A stretch of DNA of 64,000 nucleotides, taken from assembly GCA_009739215.1 (NCBI GenBank), contig VSJF01000005.1:1302001-1366000 (forward strand). Reading direction: 5' to 3'. Shown here piece by piece: positions 25,314 through 35,986 of the stretch. This DNA comes from Floccularia luteovirens. Taxonomy: Eukaryota > Basidiomycota > Agaricomycetes > Agaricales > Squamanitaceae. The notes under the pieces were generated by a model. The model made no database searches, had not been told where the DNA came from, and was given only the letters and a program-made list of their open reading frames with translations. The translations under genes and the position numbers were made by a program. Within the stretch, counting starts at the first letter, position 1. Each line of letters starts with the position of its first letter.

Positions 25314-27204
25314 GGTAGGTAATTGTGTATTGATTGTGCTGGTATGTCTCATCCTGATCCCCTCTATATAGTTCTCAACCAAACTCTTTATCCGACTTGA
25401 ACCTTTTCTGTATTGTACTCTTCAAGTCCGGTTCAGGGGTAAAGATGCAGGCATCAATCCGTGAAATACGCATATACGTAAACGCCCAATAGAGTTGTGC
25501 TCAATGTTACACATCTAGCAAGACGTATCTTTGTTTCTTCCGGGGATAATAGGAGAAGCACCCGAGAACAGCTCGGGCCCTGACATCTACATGTTTCTTG
25601 CTTTCTTGCGATGAATGTAAAATCAACGGTGCAGCCCCTTCATAACCGTCCGCGTCGGATCTAACGAGGATCCGGCCCGACTAAATAACGATTGCTGTTA
25701 TCTTTATATCTTGCCACATCACAGCAGCACGTTCATTTCGTTTTCTTCACAATATATTTGAGCAGTATCCTACTTCAGCTTCAGTGAGTCCTGAGTACAC
25801 GAACCAGTCAACTCTTGGCACTAGCACATGTGGCACCTCATTTAGCCTAATTATTAAGTTTCCCATTCCAGCTCTCTTTGTCAAGAATTTAGCTCAGTCC
25901 TTGCGGCCTTTTCTATTCGGTGCTCAATCTGGATGGGGCATTGTAGGCGCATCTATATAAGTAAGGTAGCTCCTGATTAGAATGATAGATTTTAACTTGC
26001 ACCGACTGCTGTGTTGTTTATTTCACAAAGTAAAGGTGAGTACGTTGATTTGATTCTATTATTAGCGTTGCTTTTAATAATAACCTTTGACCATCTAAGT
26101 ACAACAAAGCGAGGTATGTTCACATAAATCCTAGACATTTCATTCCATTGTAAGTCCCTGCAAAAATTCCATGTCAAATCAAGCATCCTTCTCCAACCTG
26201 GTATGCAGCATTCGGTAACGAAGTAATCCATCAGCGTTGAAATAACATACTTTCAACCACCGATTCGATGCACTTGCATGCTTACTTGAAAGACTTCTCC
26301 TTTCCCCAATCTCCTTTTCCCAAAACGTAGAACGTGCATGCAAAACACGCCAATATCAAAGATGACAGCATCCCTTTCTTGTAATATATATTCAACCTGT
26401 ACACTATTCTCATAGAGGCGTGCTGCAAATGTGCGGAGAGCGGGAAAGAATTCAGGTGGAGTGGAGATGGGGAGAGGAGCTTGGAAAGGAGGGATTAGTT
26501 GATGAAGGATACTTGTGAATGGGTCATGTTGGTGGATGAGAGGGACTGGAAATGGGTGAGTTTGCTGGTAGGATGTAAATGATGGAGGTGATGACCATCG
26601 TTAATATGCGACAAGTGTATTAGCAGAAGTCTAGAAAGATCATGGATCAGAAGCGTGGAGCGTGGGACGCGCGTAAGCCATCTGAAAAGATGGAAGTTCG
26701 ACCATTGACACGAAGGGATGGGCAAACTAGCTAATTATTATTGCGCTTGAGTTTCATTTGCTGACGTGGCAGGAAGATTTGTGGCCATCGTCCTAGGTTA
26801 TGTGGAGGCCAGCTTGGGAAGTACGGATACCATTTGGTACCGGACGAATGCCATATGAAAGAGAAATAGTTTCTGATGGATTATAAGGATGGACAGATTG
26901 TGGAGCTTGACAAGCGTCTCTGAGCCAGATGAACGGAATTAGCAGAAATATCTTTGAGAGTAAGTTGGTTTAAATAATTATTTAATTATTTTACTGTTAC
27001 CATTGTTGTAAGTTTTATACCTTCTTCATATCTGATTATCTGACTCTTCTCCGTAGTTCCGAAGACAAATCCAGAGCTCTCCTTCTCATCTCATCTCCCG
27101 TATAATGGATGTTTCATCCTAGCCTCCCCGGTCAAATTCATCATGTCGTTCTACTGCAGTTCCCATTTCTCTCTTACATCGAAACAGTTGTCATAGCTTT
27201 TTAA
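25314..27204. other. Gene-poor region
   Basis: Almost 1.9 kb without a supported gene. Short frames on both strands have irregular composition. An AT-only stretch with a near-palindromic run (about 26967-26990) and a purine-rich tract (26430-26520) stand out slightly. No transposon ends were recognised. Confidence 0.45.
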
Positions 27205-28375
27205 AAGCTAACAAACTGTTATTTCCCCGAGGGAGACATCTTAGTAGCGCATCATGTTCTGCGCATCCGAGCCAAGTGTTCCAGTCACAACAATGGCCAA
27301 GCCGGGGTGTGGAATATCGCATTGGGCTTACAGGCGCAGGTCATTGTTGCAGCGAAAAAGTTAACGCATGTATTGACTATAACACCTGGAAAAAATATCG
27401 AGGTTAGCAAAGTGATCGGGATCGAAAACGTACAAGTATCCAATCAGTACACCACAGGAAGAAGCCCTATCTGTCTGGGATATCGAAAACGACAATTTCA
27501 TGGAGTGACAAGTGCCGGAAGACTACGAGGACTGTGTATTTGGACAATGATATATTGTCGAGATGAGACAGTCAGAGTCTGGGACCGGAAGACTGACAAG
27601 ACCATCCATGAGTACTGAGTTCCGACATGAATACTCTCGATCGTTGACTGTGTCACCACACGGAGATCTCGTTGCGATCGAGGTTAACGCTAGGGGCATC
27701 TCCATCTGGGAACCTCGGACCCGGGAATTACTGGAAGTAATGACTGATGCTTTCGCAATTCCAAGGTCGATTTCATTAGACAACAAACGACTTGTATCGA
27801 CAATAGTGGGTCCATTCAAGTATGGGACCTGGCACAATGTGCATCACAGCCGCCCCCAACCATACCATCATTTGAATCTCGAATCCCCTTCATAGTGTTG
27901 TCGACAGACGGCTCACATATTGCTGCAGCAGGTATGATCGAGTCAGTATTCTGTCACAATCTAGATTGCAGTTGTGCGAGCTCCCAATGAAAGCGATATG
28001 TCCTCCCTCATTTTCTCCTAATATGCAAATCCTCGCAGTTTGTTCCAATGAGGGGGTGCAAATATGGCATCTCAGGTCAACAAGACCGTTAAAAACTTTT
28101 TTCTCTGTCAAGGGTGGCACACTTGCTTTGTCACCTAATGGTCGCTGGCTTGCCGTGCATACACCCAACGGTCCCCACCGCATAAGGTCTTCGACACGAA
28201 GACAGGCGCACTGGCCAAGAGGCTCAAAGCCTATAATATACTACACAAATGCTCCTTAGAATTCTCACATGATAGCACGACATTATACTTCAAATCTGGA
28301 GGGAATGAGCTCACATTAAGTGAGAAGAAGGAACATGCATTAATGCCGAAGAACACAGATAGAATACAGATGTAG
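27205..28375 (+). pseudogene. WD40-repeat gene remnant with frameshifts
   Basis: WD40 blades can be read across all three plus frames. Blade pieces include NNGQAGVWNIALG (about 27290), DETVRVWDRKTDKTI (27565), LTVSPHGDLVAIE with ISIWEPRTRELL (27640-27740), SGSIQVWDLAQC (27806), FIVLSTDGSHIAAAG (27890), NEGVQIWHLRS (28050) and LALSPNGRWLAVHTPNG (28125), then KVFDTKTGALAK and a tail ending at a TAG at 28373-28375. Frame changes are needed near 27605, near 27795 and near 28185, and no intron explains them. An intron near 27932-27963 still has GT and AG ends. The gene is probably a dead copy of a large WD40 protein; in mushrooms such repeats often follow NACHT domains, but no such domain is visible here. 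Confidence 0.7.
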
Positions 28376-29205
28376 AAAGTAGCAGTGGGTATTCTCTTGA
28401 TCACAATGGGTGGGTGACACGTAGGGTGGGTGAAAGGAGGATGTATTGGTTGCCTATGTCTAGGAGATATACTTTTGATGTGAAGCTAAAGCATATTGGG
28501 GTGATTATTATGCTGTGGAGTCTGATACAGGTGATTGTAAACTGTATCCCTTCAACCCCCTGAAATCCATGACAACACCAAAAGGTACTTTCACAAACAA
28601 TGCTCCCAGATATCTCGTTTGCCACCGAGTTCAACCTTACCTGTTGCCTTTGAGACATAAGGATAGCCCACGGATATGTATGATGGTGCTGTAATCTTGA
28701 CTTCAACAACTGTTGTGAGTCGGTTACATAACCACAACTTTAAGTTGGTAGTTACGTAAGGAATAACACATCAAATGCATCAATATTCAATTTTGGAATA
28801 TCGAATACTCGTGTGAAATGACTCGTATCCCAGTGGTACAATTTATTTTTACAAGTTGTTTTATTAAAAGAAAAAATTTTCTCTTCACTGCTTTAACCGC
28901 TCTCAATAATGGCACATCCGCAGTAAAATAACGCGACGAGGTCAAATTTTAAGACTTTCGTTTAAAGTTTTTTTAAAGAAATACCAGACACTGCAGTGAG
29001 ATGATCCATGATAACCTACACTCGCACATATGATGCACCAGGTCAACTATCAAGACTCAAAACTCAAAACTCCCGTGGTTACTAGGATACGCATCTAAAT
29101 AAACTGAAGGCCGCCCAACTGATATATGTAGAGTTACATTAATTGTACATGCACAGCCCCCAAAAAAATTTGTTGTATTCAATACATGAGAAGGTAGTCT
29201 ACAAA
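28376..29205. other. Intergenic region downstream of the WD40 remnant
   Basis: No supported gene. A minus-strand stretch near 28640-28700 reads SYISVGYPYVSKATGK and could be a lone exon-like relic, but nothing joins it. The remainder is AT-rich. Confidence 0.35.
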
Positions 29206-30607
29206 TCACCACAAATCGAAATCAAACCGCCCATGTAAACGGGTCATGATCTCCACATAATTTCCCTCGTTGTCTGGTGTGATATGTCCAAGGCGAATCA
29301 ACAAATCGATAAGGACTGTAACAAGGTGATCGTTAACGGTTTTTTAGTAGTAACATGATCATATTAATTGTGACGAACCAAGGGCGCAATTTGGCTTAAA
29401 GAGGCCTTGTCGTAATTTCTCTATGAGAAGGTCCTGGGATATCAACTATAAATAAAGTATAAGCTTTTACCACAGCGTATGATGGGCAGTGCCCAAGGCA
29501 TTGTTACCTCAAAGGATTCGACTTCGCCATCTGAAGGTTTTGGTTGGAAGGGTGTTTGATCCACGCCCGGTGGAATAACAAGCTCATATACATATCTGTT
29601 ATTCTCTATCAGTTCAGATCATCGGATTGATCGCAATGCGCACTCTATCTCTGGCTGCAGCCATCCCGTTGAAGTCCTGAAGGGAAGGATGTTATGTTAT
29701 GTTAAGGAAGTAGACAAGATGAATATTTGCTAGCCTGAAAAAATAGCTGATAGCTCCAACAGCACGAGTATATTTTATCACTATTTCTGCCGGGATGCTT
29801 GCCTCTTCCATACATTCTTTAACAAGTGACTCGAATATAGACATTCCGCTAGGGATTCCTCCCGCCACAGAATTATCAAGGTAGCCTGGCCAGCTATCAA
29901 TTCGCATTGAGTAACATCTTTGTTTTGTGCAGGGGACTGACGTACGTTTGTTTTGTCTTCGCTCTGGTAGGAACCCATATACGCAAGCTTTTCTGCTCCG
30001 TGGCAGGGGCGCTGTCGATCATTTCATATATGCTCATGTGCACGCCATACGTGATTATGCCAAACAATGCGCATGCGGAACGTTCCATCTCAAACATGAA
30101 ATTGAACTCATCCCCTAGGTTTGCATCACTTGGATGGTCGTGAGGCCCGAAAGGATCAGCGTAGACAGGGTATAGTTCATCTCTCCATTTCTTGGGACCA
30201 CAAACATCTTTAAATAAGCCATTATCCCTCCAGCGCTCGCATAGCTCCTGCATTGCGGATGTGCGTCTAGAGGGTGTATTGATCCAGCCATTAAAGGAAA
30301 CGCTAGGACCCAAGGTACCATCTTTTCGTCTCCGTTTAAAGGAACCTTCATCCAGCCTAATAACCCAAAGGTCGGGAAAATCGAGTAACCGATAACGCTC
30401 GTTTTCAAGCTCCAGTTGCTCAATTATGACAGGGCGAAGCAAACCAACGACTGGACTTTCTGCTGACTCGGAAATGCAAAATGGCACGAGTGGTTCGCAG
30501 CTATACGCCACATCTTCGAGGAAAACGCCTGAGCGGAGATGGACATTGTCACAGATGTCTATAAGATCCAAGAAACTCAGGGCCGAGGTTGTACGGTGCT
30601 CGACCAT
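29206..30607 (-). CDS. Nudix hydrolase with DUF4743-type N-terminus
   Basis: This family is annotated in fungi as thiamine pyrophosphokinase-related; the plant and yeast members (Tnr3 C-terminus, YJR142W type) hydrolyse oxidised thiamine diphosphate derivatives. The start at 30607 gives MVEHRTTSALSFLDLIDICD. The DUF4743-type part holds VVGLLRPVIIEQL and SVSFNGWINTPSRRTSAMQE. The Nudix domain spans LRIWVPTRAKTK, then LDNSVAGGIPSGMSIFESLV and KECMEEASIP, which contains the box Glu residues, then AVGAISYFF. After further short introns the end is RLGHITPDNEGNYVEIMTRL and HGRFDFDLW, with the stop at 29206. About 375 residues. It is divergent from the TcdA-like gene with 221 bases between starts. 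Confidence 0.88.
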
Positions 30608-30828
30608 GATTATGAATCACAATAGAGGTATTAATGAAGATGGCTGGAGAAACAAGGAAAATACAAGAACGGAAAACTTTGACTTGTTTCATTAATCCTT
30701 TCCAGTTTATACAATTTTAACACGCATAATAGTAACGTACTCTATCCATCTCGCACCTCCGAGGACTTTAATGGCTATTTCCGACTGTCACTAACCCGTG
30801 ACCTTCTCGTCACCTCCTCTTGTCCATT
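30608..30828. promoter_or_regulatory. Shared divergent promoter region (Nudix gene and TcdA-like gene)
   Basis: The 221 bases between two outward-facing starts must hold both promoters. No distinctive element was identified. Confidence 0.4.
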
Positions 30829-32497
30829 ATGGATCATCTCACATCCAACTGGACATGGAGGTCCCATAAAGTTCAGCTTCTCATCACTGCTCTCGCTGCT
30901 TCATCAGCAACAGCTGCCTGCATACACGCATATAATAGTTATTCAAGACAGCTAAGACGCAAAAATCTTAATGAGGAAATTCGCATCTCTCTAGAAAAAC
31001 ATGACAAACAGTCCCTTAACCAACCCGAAGAACAAAGATACACCAACAGTTCAGATTATGACCAAGAGCTCATAAGAGAGCAACTAGCTCGCAACTATGC
31101 TTTCTTTGGTGACGATGGTATGGCCAAGATCCGTCGTGGGACAGTCGTCATAATTGGTTGTGGGGGTGTGGGCAGTTGGGCTGCTGTTATGCTTGTCAGG
31201 TCGTAAGTCTATGTTGCACATGTCGCAGCTCATGCATTCAACAATATGCTTTAGTGGAATAACCAAAGTAAGGCTGGTTGACTTTGACTACGTCACTCTA
31301 TCTTCCCTCAACCGCCATGCAACAGCGGGTCTATCAGACGTTGGAACTCCAAAAGTTAATTCCATCGAAAAAACTTTGAGGCAGATAGCGAAATGGGTAG
31401 AGGTAGATTCTAGGATAGATATTTGGCGCAAAGAAGAAGGTGGAAAGCTTTTAGAGGGAGCCGACTGGGTCATTGGTTAGTTCCCACATGTATTATATTG
31501 GCAGCCCCTCATCACATTCTTACAGATGCTATTGACAATATTCAGACGAAGGTTGATCTACTAAAGTATTGCCATGATCACAATATTAAGGTAGGTGAGA
31601 TGTACAAAATCACATTGCACTCACTTACAGAAATTCAGGTTTTCTCGTCGATGGGGGCAAGTGCTAAATGCGATCCGACGAGAATACAAATAAGCGATAT
31701 ATCATATACCATCTACGATCCACTGGCTCGCTCAGTACGTCGACGACTCCGGTCCTTGGGAGTTACCTCTGGAATTCCAGTTGTATATTCAACAGAAGTA
31801 CCCAGCGACGTCAAATTACTTCCTCTACCCGAAGAAGAATTTCAAAAAGGGCCGGTGAATGAATTAGGTGTGTTTGACGACTTTCGTGTTCGGATTTTGC
31901 CAGTCCTCGGTTAGTCCACATGTCCCATGAAAAAAGATAAGACTAATCTGACAAATAGTAAACCAGGTCCCCTTCCCGCGATATTTGGTCTTCATATTGT
32001 GACGTATATTTTATGCGAGCTTGCTGAAAAGCCAATCTGCAACCCTTTGCCCATAAAAAACCGGGCAAAGCTGTATCAGCGCCTTTACCGTGATTTACTC
32101 CATCGCGAAATAAAAATTACCGGGCAACAATTAAAGTCGGTCCCCTCTTCAATCAATTCAGAGTCTAAACTTTAACTTCTGGACTGATAGCAAACTGCCC
32201 ATTGATGAAGACGATGTTTCCCTGATATTTGAAGATCTATACAGGGGTCGTTCTGTCATCCCTCCATATGATGTCCCATCAAGGCCCACTCTGGTCCGAT
32301 GGAATCGTGATGCAGCACTTAGTACAGAAAACTGTGTAGTAATGGAGCTCTCCGACGCCGAAAAGCATGTCAAGGCCTGTTGGCCAGGGGACAGGGTCCA
32401 GCCCATCCGTCCTGTTGATTTGTGGGGCAAAGATGTTCAGGATGTTGTTGACCGTAGGGCAGAGGAGGCAAGGAAAGTGCGAGATTGGATCATGTAA
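30829..32497 (+). CDS. tRNA threonylcarbamoyladenosine dehydratase (TcdA/Tcd1 type)
   Basis: This E1-like ATP-dependent enzyme cyclises t6A at tRNA position 37. In yeast the Tcd1 and Tcd2 proteins sit at the mitochondrial outer membrane. I chose the ATG at 30829 (MDHLTSNWTWRSHKVQLLIT); a hydrophobic segment follows (LLITALAASSATAACIHAY), fitting membrane anchoring. The ThiF/E1 core has IRRGTVVIIGCGGVGSWAAV, LVDFDYVTLSSLNRHA, LEGADWVIDAIDNIQTKVDL and FSSMGASAKCDPTRIQISDI. The C-terminal part has RSVRRRLRSLGV and the later helix LPAIFGLHIVTYIL. It ends VDRRAEEARKVRDWIM with the stop at 32497. About 475 residues, four introns. No catalytic defect noted. Confidence 0.93.
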
Positions 32498-32695
32498 TCT
32501 TGCACACTCATCTTACTCGAATGGGGGTAGCCCTCTGAGATTACAGTAATGATTTGATAAGTTGGTATGAGGGCAAAAAAAGTAAAAATAGCTGGAATCA
32601 TATCACGCACACACCAACCACGGTGGGATGAATACGGTTACCAAATGTTCTAGCCGTTCTAATTATTATCCGTGATTTGATCAGTTGCCGATACA

Positions 32696-33599
32696 ATGCA
32701 GACCCCTCAGAAATCCAAGCCCACTACGATTGAAGATTGGACTCGGTCAGATAGCTATCATAACAGCTTTCTAATTCCACGTGATGAGGCCCTTGAGTCC
32801 GCAGCAGAAAACAACCACAAGAATGGACTTCCAGATATTGCCGTAAGCAAAGCACAAGGCAGTTTCCTCAAACTACTTGTCAAATCACTGTGTGCAAAAA
32901 GAGTGTTGGAAATCGGAACATTGGGAGGGTAGCTACATCTGTTTTTTATGTCTTTACATACAACTAGCTACTGATGACGTCTTAAATGCGCAGTTATTCT
33001 ACCATCTGCATTGCCAAGGCACTGCCTGCGGACGGACAAGTCATTACGTTGGAACTGTCAGAGAAGCATGCGCAGGTAGGGAGCAGGCGTCTTTTATTTT
33101 CCGGGAAAATTTTTTTGGCATTCCTTCTAACTCTACTTAGGTAGCCAAAGAGAACATTGCAAATGCCGGACTCGCAGATAAAGTGCAAATTATTGTTGGC
33201 CAAGCAGTGCACTCACTAGCAACACTTCAGCCTGACCCGCCATTCGATTTTGTCTTCATTGACGCTGATAAACCATCCAATGCCACATATTTTACAGAGG
33301 CGAAGCGTCTAGTAAAACAGGGTGGAGTTATCGTAAGTCGTAAACTTCTCTCATTTCATTTTTCTTAAAAACGTAAACGTCTCCACATGCTAATACAAAT
33401 TTGGTGGTTATTTCCTTAGATCGTGGATAATGTAGTCCGGTGGGGACGTGTTGCCGATACAGAATGCAACGACCCTCTAGTCAATGGTGTGAGAATGTTG
33501 TTGCTTATGCTTGAGAACGACAAAGAGGTTGAAGCTACCACTATCTCGACAGTTGGTGAGAAAGGGTACGACGGATTCCTGTATGCCGTGAAAAATTGA
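32696..33599 (+). CDS. SAM-dependent O-methyltransferase (class I, caffeoyl-CoA type)
   Basis: This is a small cytosolic methyltransferase of the family including caffeoyl-CoA and catechol O-methyltransferases; its substrate is not deducible. The start at 32696 gives MQTPQKSKPTTIEDWTRSDS. Motif I is KRVLEIGTLGG joined to YSTICIAKALP after an intron, followed by ITLELSEKHAQVAKENIANA. The metal- and SAM-proximal motif is FDFVFIDADK, and VIIVDNVVRWGRVAD holds the DN pair typical of cation-dependent members. The stop is at 33599. About 230 residues with three introns. It follows the TcdA-like gene by 199 bases on the same strand and converges on the DUF7587 gene. Confidence 0.92.
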
Positions 33600-33925
33600 T
33601 TTGAAAGAGCGTAATTACACTCTTCGTCCTTGTGCAACATGCCAACTTGACTAGGCATCAACAAGTAGATCACACCATCTCGGAGTCATTGTAATGCATA
33701 TTTAAAACTACAATTATTTGTTAAGTGTGCTATCATACAGATTACTATGCTATCTGATACATGAAATCCCATTGCCACGGACCCCTCAATCGTTCGGCCT
33801 GCGGTAATATGGTTGGGGTCTTCAAGATACACATGGGGCACATACATACATGGTTCATCATAATGTTGCGGTTCTCGGAATCCATGGAGGAGGATACTTC
33901 TAGCAAACCAGTTCGCAGGAAGTTG

Positions 33926-35986
33926 TTACGTGAGGTAAAGCAGCGTTCGACGTTGCGGCGACAGGATGCACAGAGTGATGAATGCACCAATCAGGAATCC
34001 TGTAACTAGACAGGAAGCGGTTTCGACTACATTTGAGGGTTTACTAGCCATTTCTTCATCAAGATCGATGTCTGCACCGGGCACCGACAATGGCAGGTCA
34101 TATGGAGAGTCGGGAGAAAAGATCGGGAAGGTTAGAGAAGACATGGTAACTTCGGATTCTGTTTTTTGGGTATCATTTCTTGGCAATGACAATGAAGTCG
34201 CCGGGTTGGTTTCTGGTTCAGGTTCAGAATGTCTAGATGAATCGACTGATTCGATTACTTCGTTGGGTACGATGGTCACGGATGTATTGACCAAGGATTC
34301 GGAAGCCTCTATAGTTGATGGATTTCCCAACAGCGTAGCGGTAGTAACAAATTGTGGGATCGGTGGCGTTAGTGCGATTGACGTCGATAGTGTCTGTGCG
34401 AAGGTCTCATTTTCTGATAGCTCATTCACATCGTTAGATGGCTTAGATGGCTTCGTGATATGCGATAATTCTAATATAGGAGACAGAGGTTCCACGGATG
34501 TACATGCCAAGACTTTGGGAGAAGTCGGGATGGGCGCATCAAGCGGTGGTGTCGGCAAATAGTCAGGTTCAACCATCGTGGCAATTGATGAGCGTTTGGA
34601 CAGAGATGGAGAGGCCGAAAATGAAGATAGCGTTGATTCCAAGTCACATAATGGCGACTCTGGGGGGGTAATAGGTGTTTGGAAGGCACTAGCAGTGAAA
34701 GGCTTAGATGGTACTGAGATGGTCAATGGTGATTCTCTTCGCCTCGCTTTAGGCGGTTCGCTCTCCACTGGTAACGGACCTGCCAAAGATTCTGACTCTG
34801 TCAACTTGTGAGCCCTTTCCTCCCTTTCCTCGGCTGAAGCTATTATCAAGGACACCTGGGTTTTATGCTCGCCGATTATAGATTCAAGGCCATCAACCAT
34901 CTCCTGGAGCCGGGAAACCTCAGCCTTAGCGTGCAGACGATGTTTCTCCCTAATCTCCTCGCCAAGAGCAACAGTGATCGCCAGGACAATGTCTGCCAGC
35001 TCTGTATGATCCTGCACCCACCATTGGCCAGGCCATTGAGCTATTGACAAAGCCAATCTAGAAACAAAGTCGACCGCCATCTCGGGTTCGTTCACCACTG
35101 TACGATAAAACCAAGGGCGTAAAAATGCCATTGCAAGCCTGACGGAGCCAGCTGTCGCATCGCGCAACCTAGCTTCAGAAGTCAGAGTAAAGAATCGATT
35201 CGACATTTCTTGGCAAAATTGGCGATAATGTGGCTTCCTATCCGTGTAGTCCCAGGCTATTTGGGCTAATGGGTTGCTATTGCTAGCGTTGGCCTGGAGA
35301 TCGGAGTGGAGGAAATACGACGGCAATTTCTCAAGTATTGATAATAAAGGGATAGAGGCAAGAACGGCTGTTCCTGGAATCGATCCACGTACAAGCACTG
35401 CTTGTGATTCTTGTGCAAAGCGATACCATTTCCAATGTTCGCGGTGTCTTCTTCTATTGTTTATGATTAATAAGTATATTAAAACAAGCGGAAAAGATCT
35501 GATCACATACTCGTTTGGTGGACAGCTACGTAAGACCTGCACTGCAGTCAAGGATCTGTCGGAAACAGCAGCCGCGTCGATTACTGCAATTTCGATATCT
35601 TTCTTGATACCTAGGTGATACCGCCGAAGCGCTTCCCAGATCGACCAGATGAAGCTAAACGACGTTGAGATAAAGGGAGAAGAAGAGCTAGTTGACCAAT
35701 CCATGTGTTTGGCGACGTCTGCGTAGGTAGCAGCCTCGGACCTTTCTAATTGCCAGGGAGAGACGGCAACAGGGGATGGGGCGTACTTCTCATTGTATTT
35801 GGCGGCAATAAAAAACGGATCACTGTCATCGAAAAATGGCGATCGTTCCTTTGGAGTGTAAACACGAAATAAGAGATGGTTACTCTTGACTAAACTATCG
35901 AAGTTGACGTCTTCACCGAATCCGTATTGGGGGAGGGCAGAGATTTCCGTCTTTGGGTCGAGTGAATTATTTGATGAGTCGGACAT
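33926..35986 (-). CDS. DUF7587 protein with C-terminal membrane anchor
   Basis: The start at 35986 gives MSDSSNNSLDPKTEISALPQ. The N-terminal half is the basidiomycete DUF7587-type domain (function unknown): LLFRVYTPKERSPFFDDSDP, YADVAKHMDWSTSSSSPFIS, SFSFIWSIWEALRRYHLG, and HWKWYRFAQESQAVLV. A middle helical part (AVDFVSRLALSIAQWPGQWW) leads to a coiled coil (AKAEVSRLQEMVDGLESII). A long Ser/Thr/Pro-rich stretch follows, and a single helix near the end (CLVTGFLIGAFITLCIL) suggests tail anchoring. The stop is at 33926. The only intron I see is 35454-35510: 57 bases, a multiple of three, without a stop codon; splicing joins CPPNE to RRRHREHW. Fungal relatives support the spliced form. Confidence 0.75.
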   Translation of the reverse strand: MSDSSNNSLDPKTEISALPQYGFGEDVNFDSLVKSNHLLFRVYTPKERSPFFDDSDPFFIAAKYNEKYAPSPVAVSPWQLERSEAATYADVAKHMDWSTSSSSPFISTSFSFIWSIWEALRRYHLGIKKDIEIAVIDAAAVSDRSLTAVQVLRSCPPNEYVIRSFPLVLIYLLIINNRRRHREHWKWYRFAQESQAVLVRGSIPGTAVLASIPLLSILEKLPSYFLHSDLQANASNSNPLAQIAWDYTDRKPHYRQFCQEMSNRFFTLTSEARLRDATAGSVRLAMAFLRPWFYRTVVNEPEMAVDFVSRLALSIAQWPGQWWVQDHTELADIVLAITVALGEEIREKHRLHAKAEVSRLQEMVDGLESIIGEHKTQVSLIIASAEEREERAHKLTESESLAGPLPVESEPPKARRRESPLTISVPSKPFTASAFQTPITPPESPLCDLESTLSSFSASPSLSKRSSIATMVEPDYLPTPPLDAPIPTSPKVLACTSVEPLSPILELSHITKPSKPSNDVNELSENETFAQTLSTSIALTPPIPQFVTTATLLGNPSTIEASESLVNTSVTIVPNEVIESVDSSRHSEPEPETNPATSLSLPRNDTQKTESEVTMSSLTFPIFSPDSPYDLPLSVPGADIDLDEEMASKPSNVVETASCLVTGFLIGAFITLCILSPQRRTLLYLT

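Noticed and set aside
34000..34800. Long plus-strand frames rich in Gly, Ser and Val
   Set aside because: Antisense to the Ser/Thr/Pro-rich part of the DUF7587 protein; complementary codon bias explains them.
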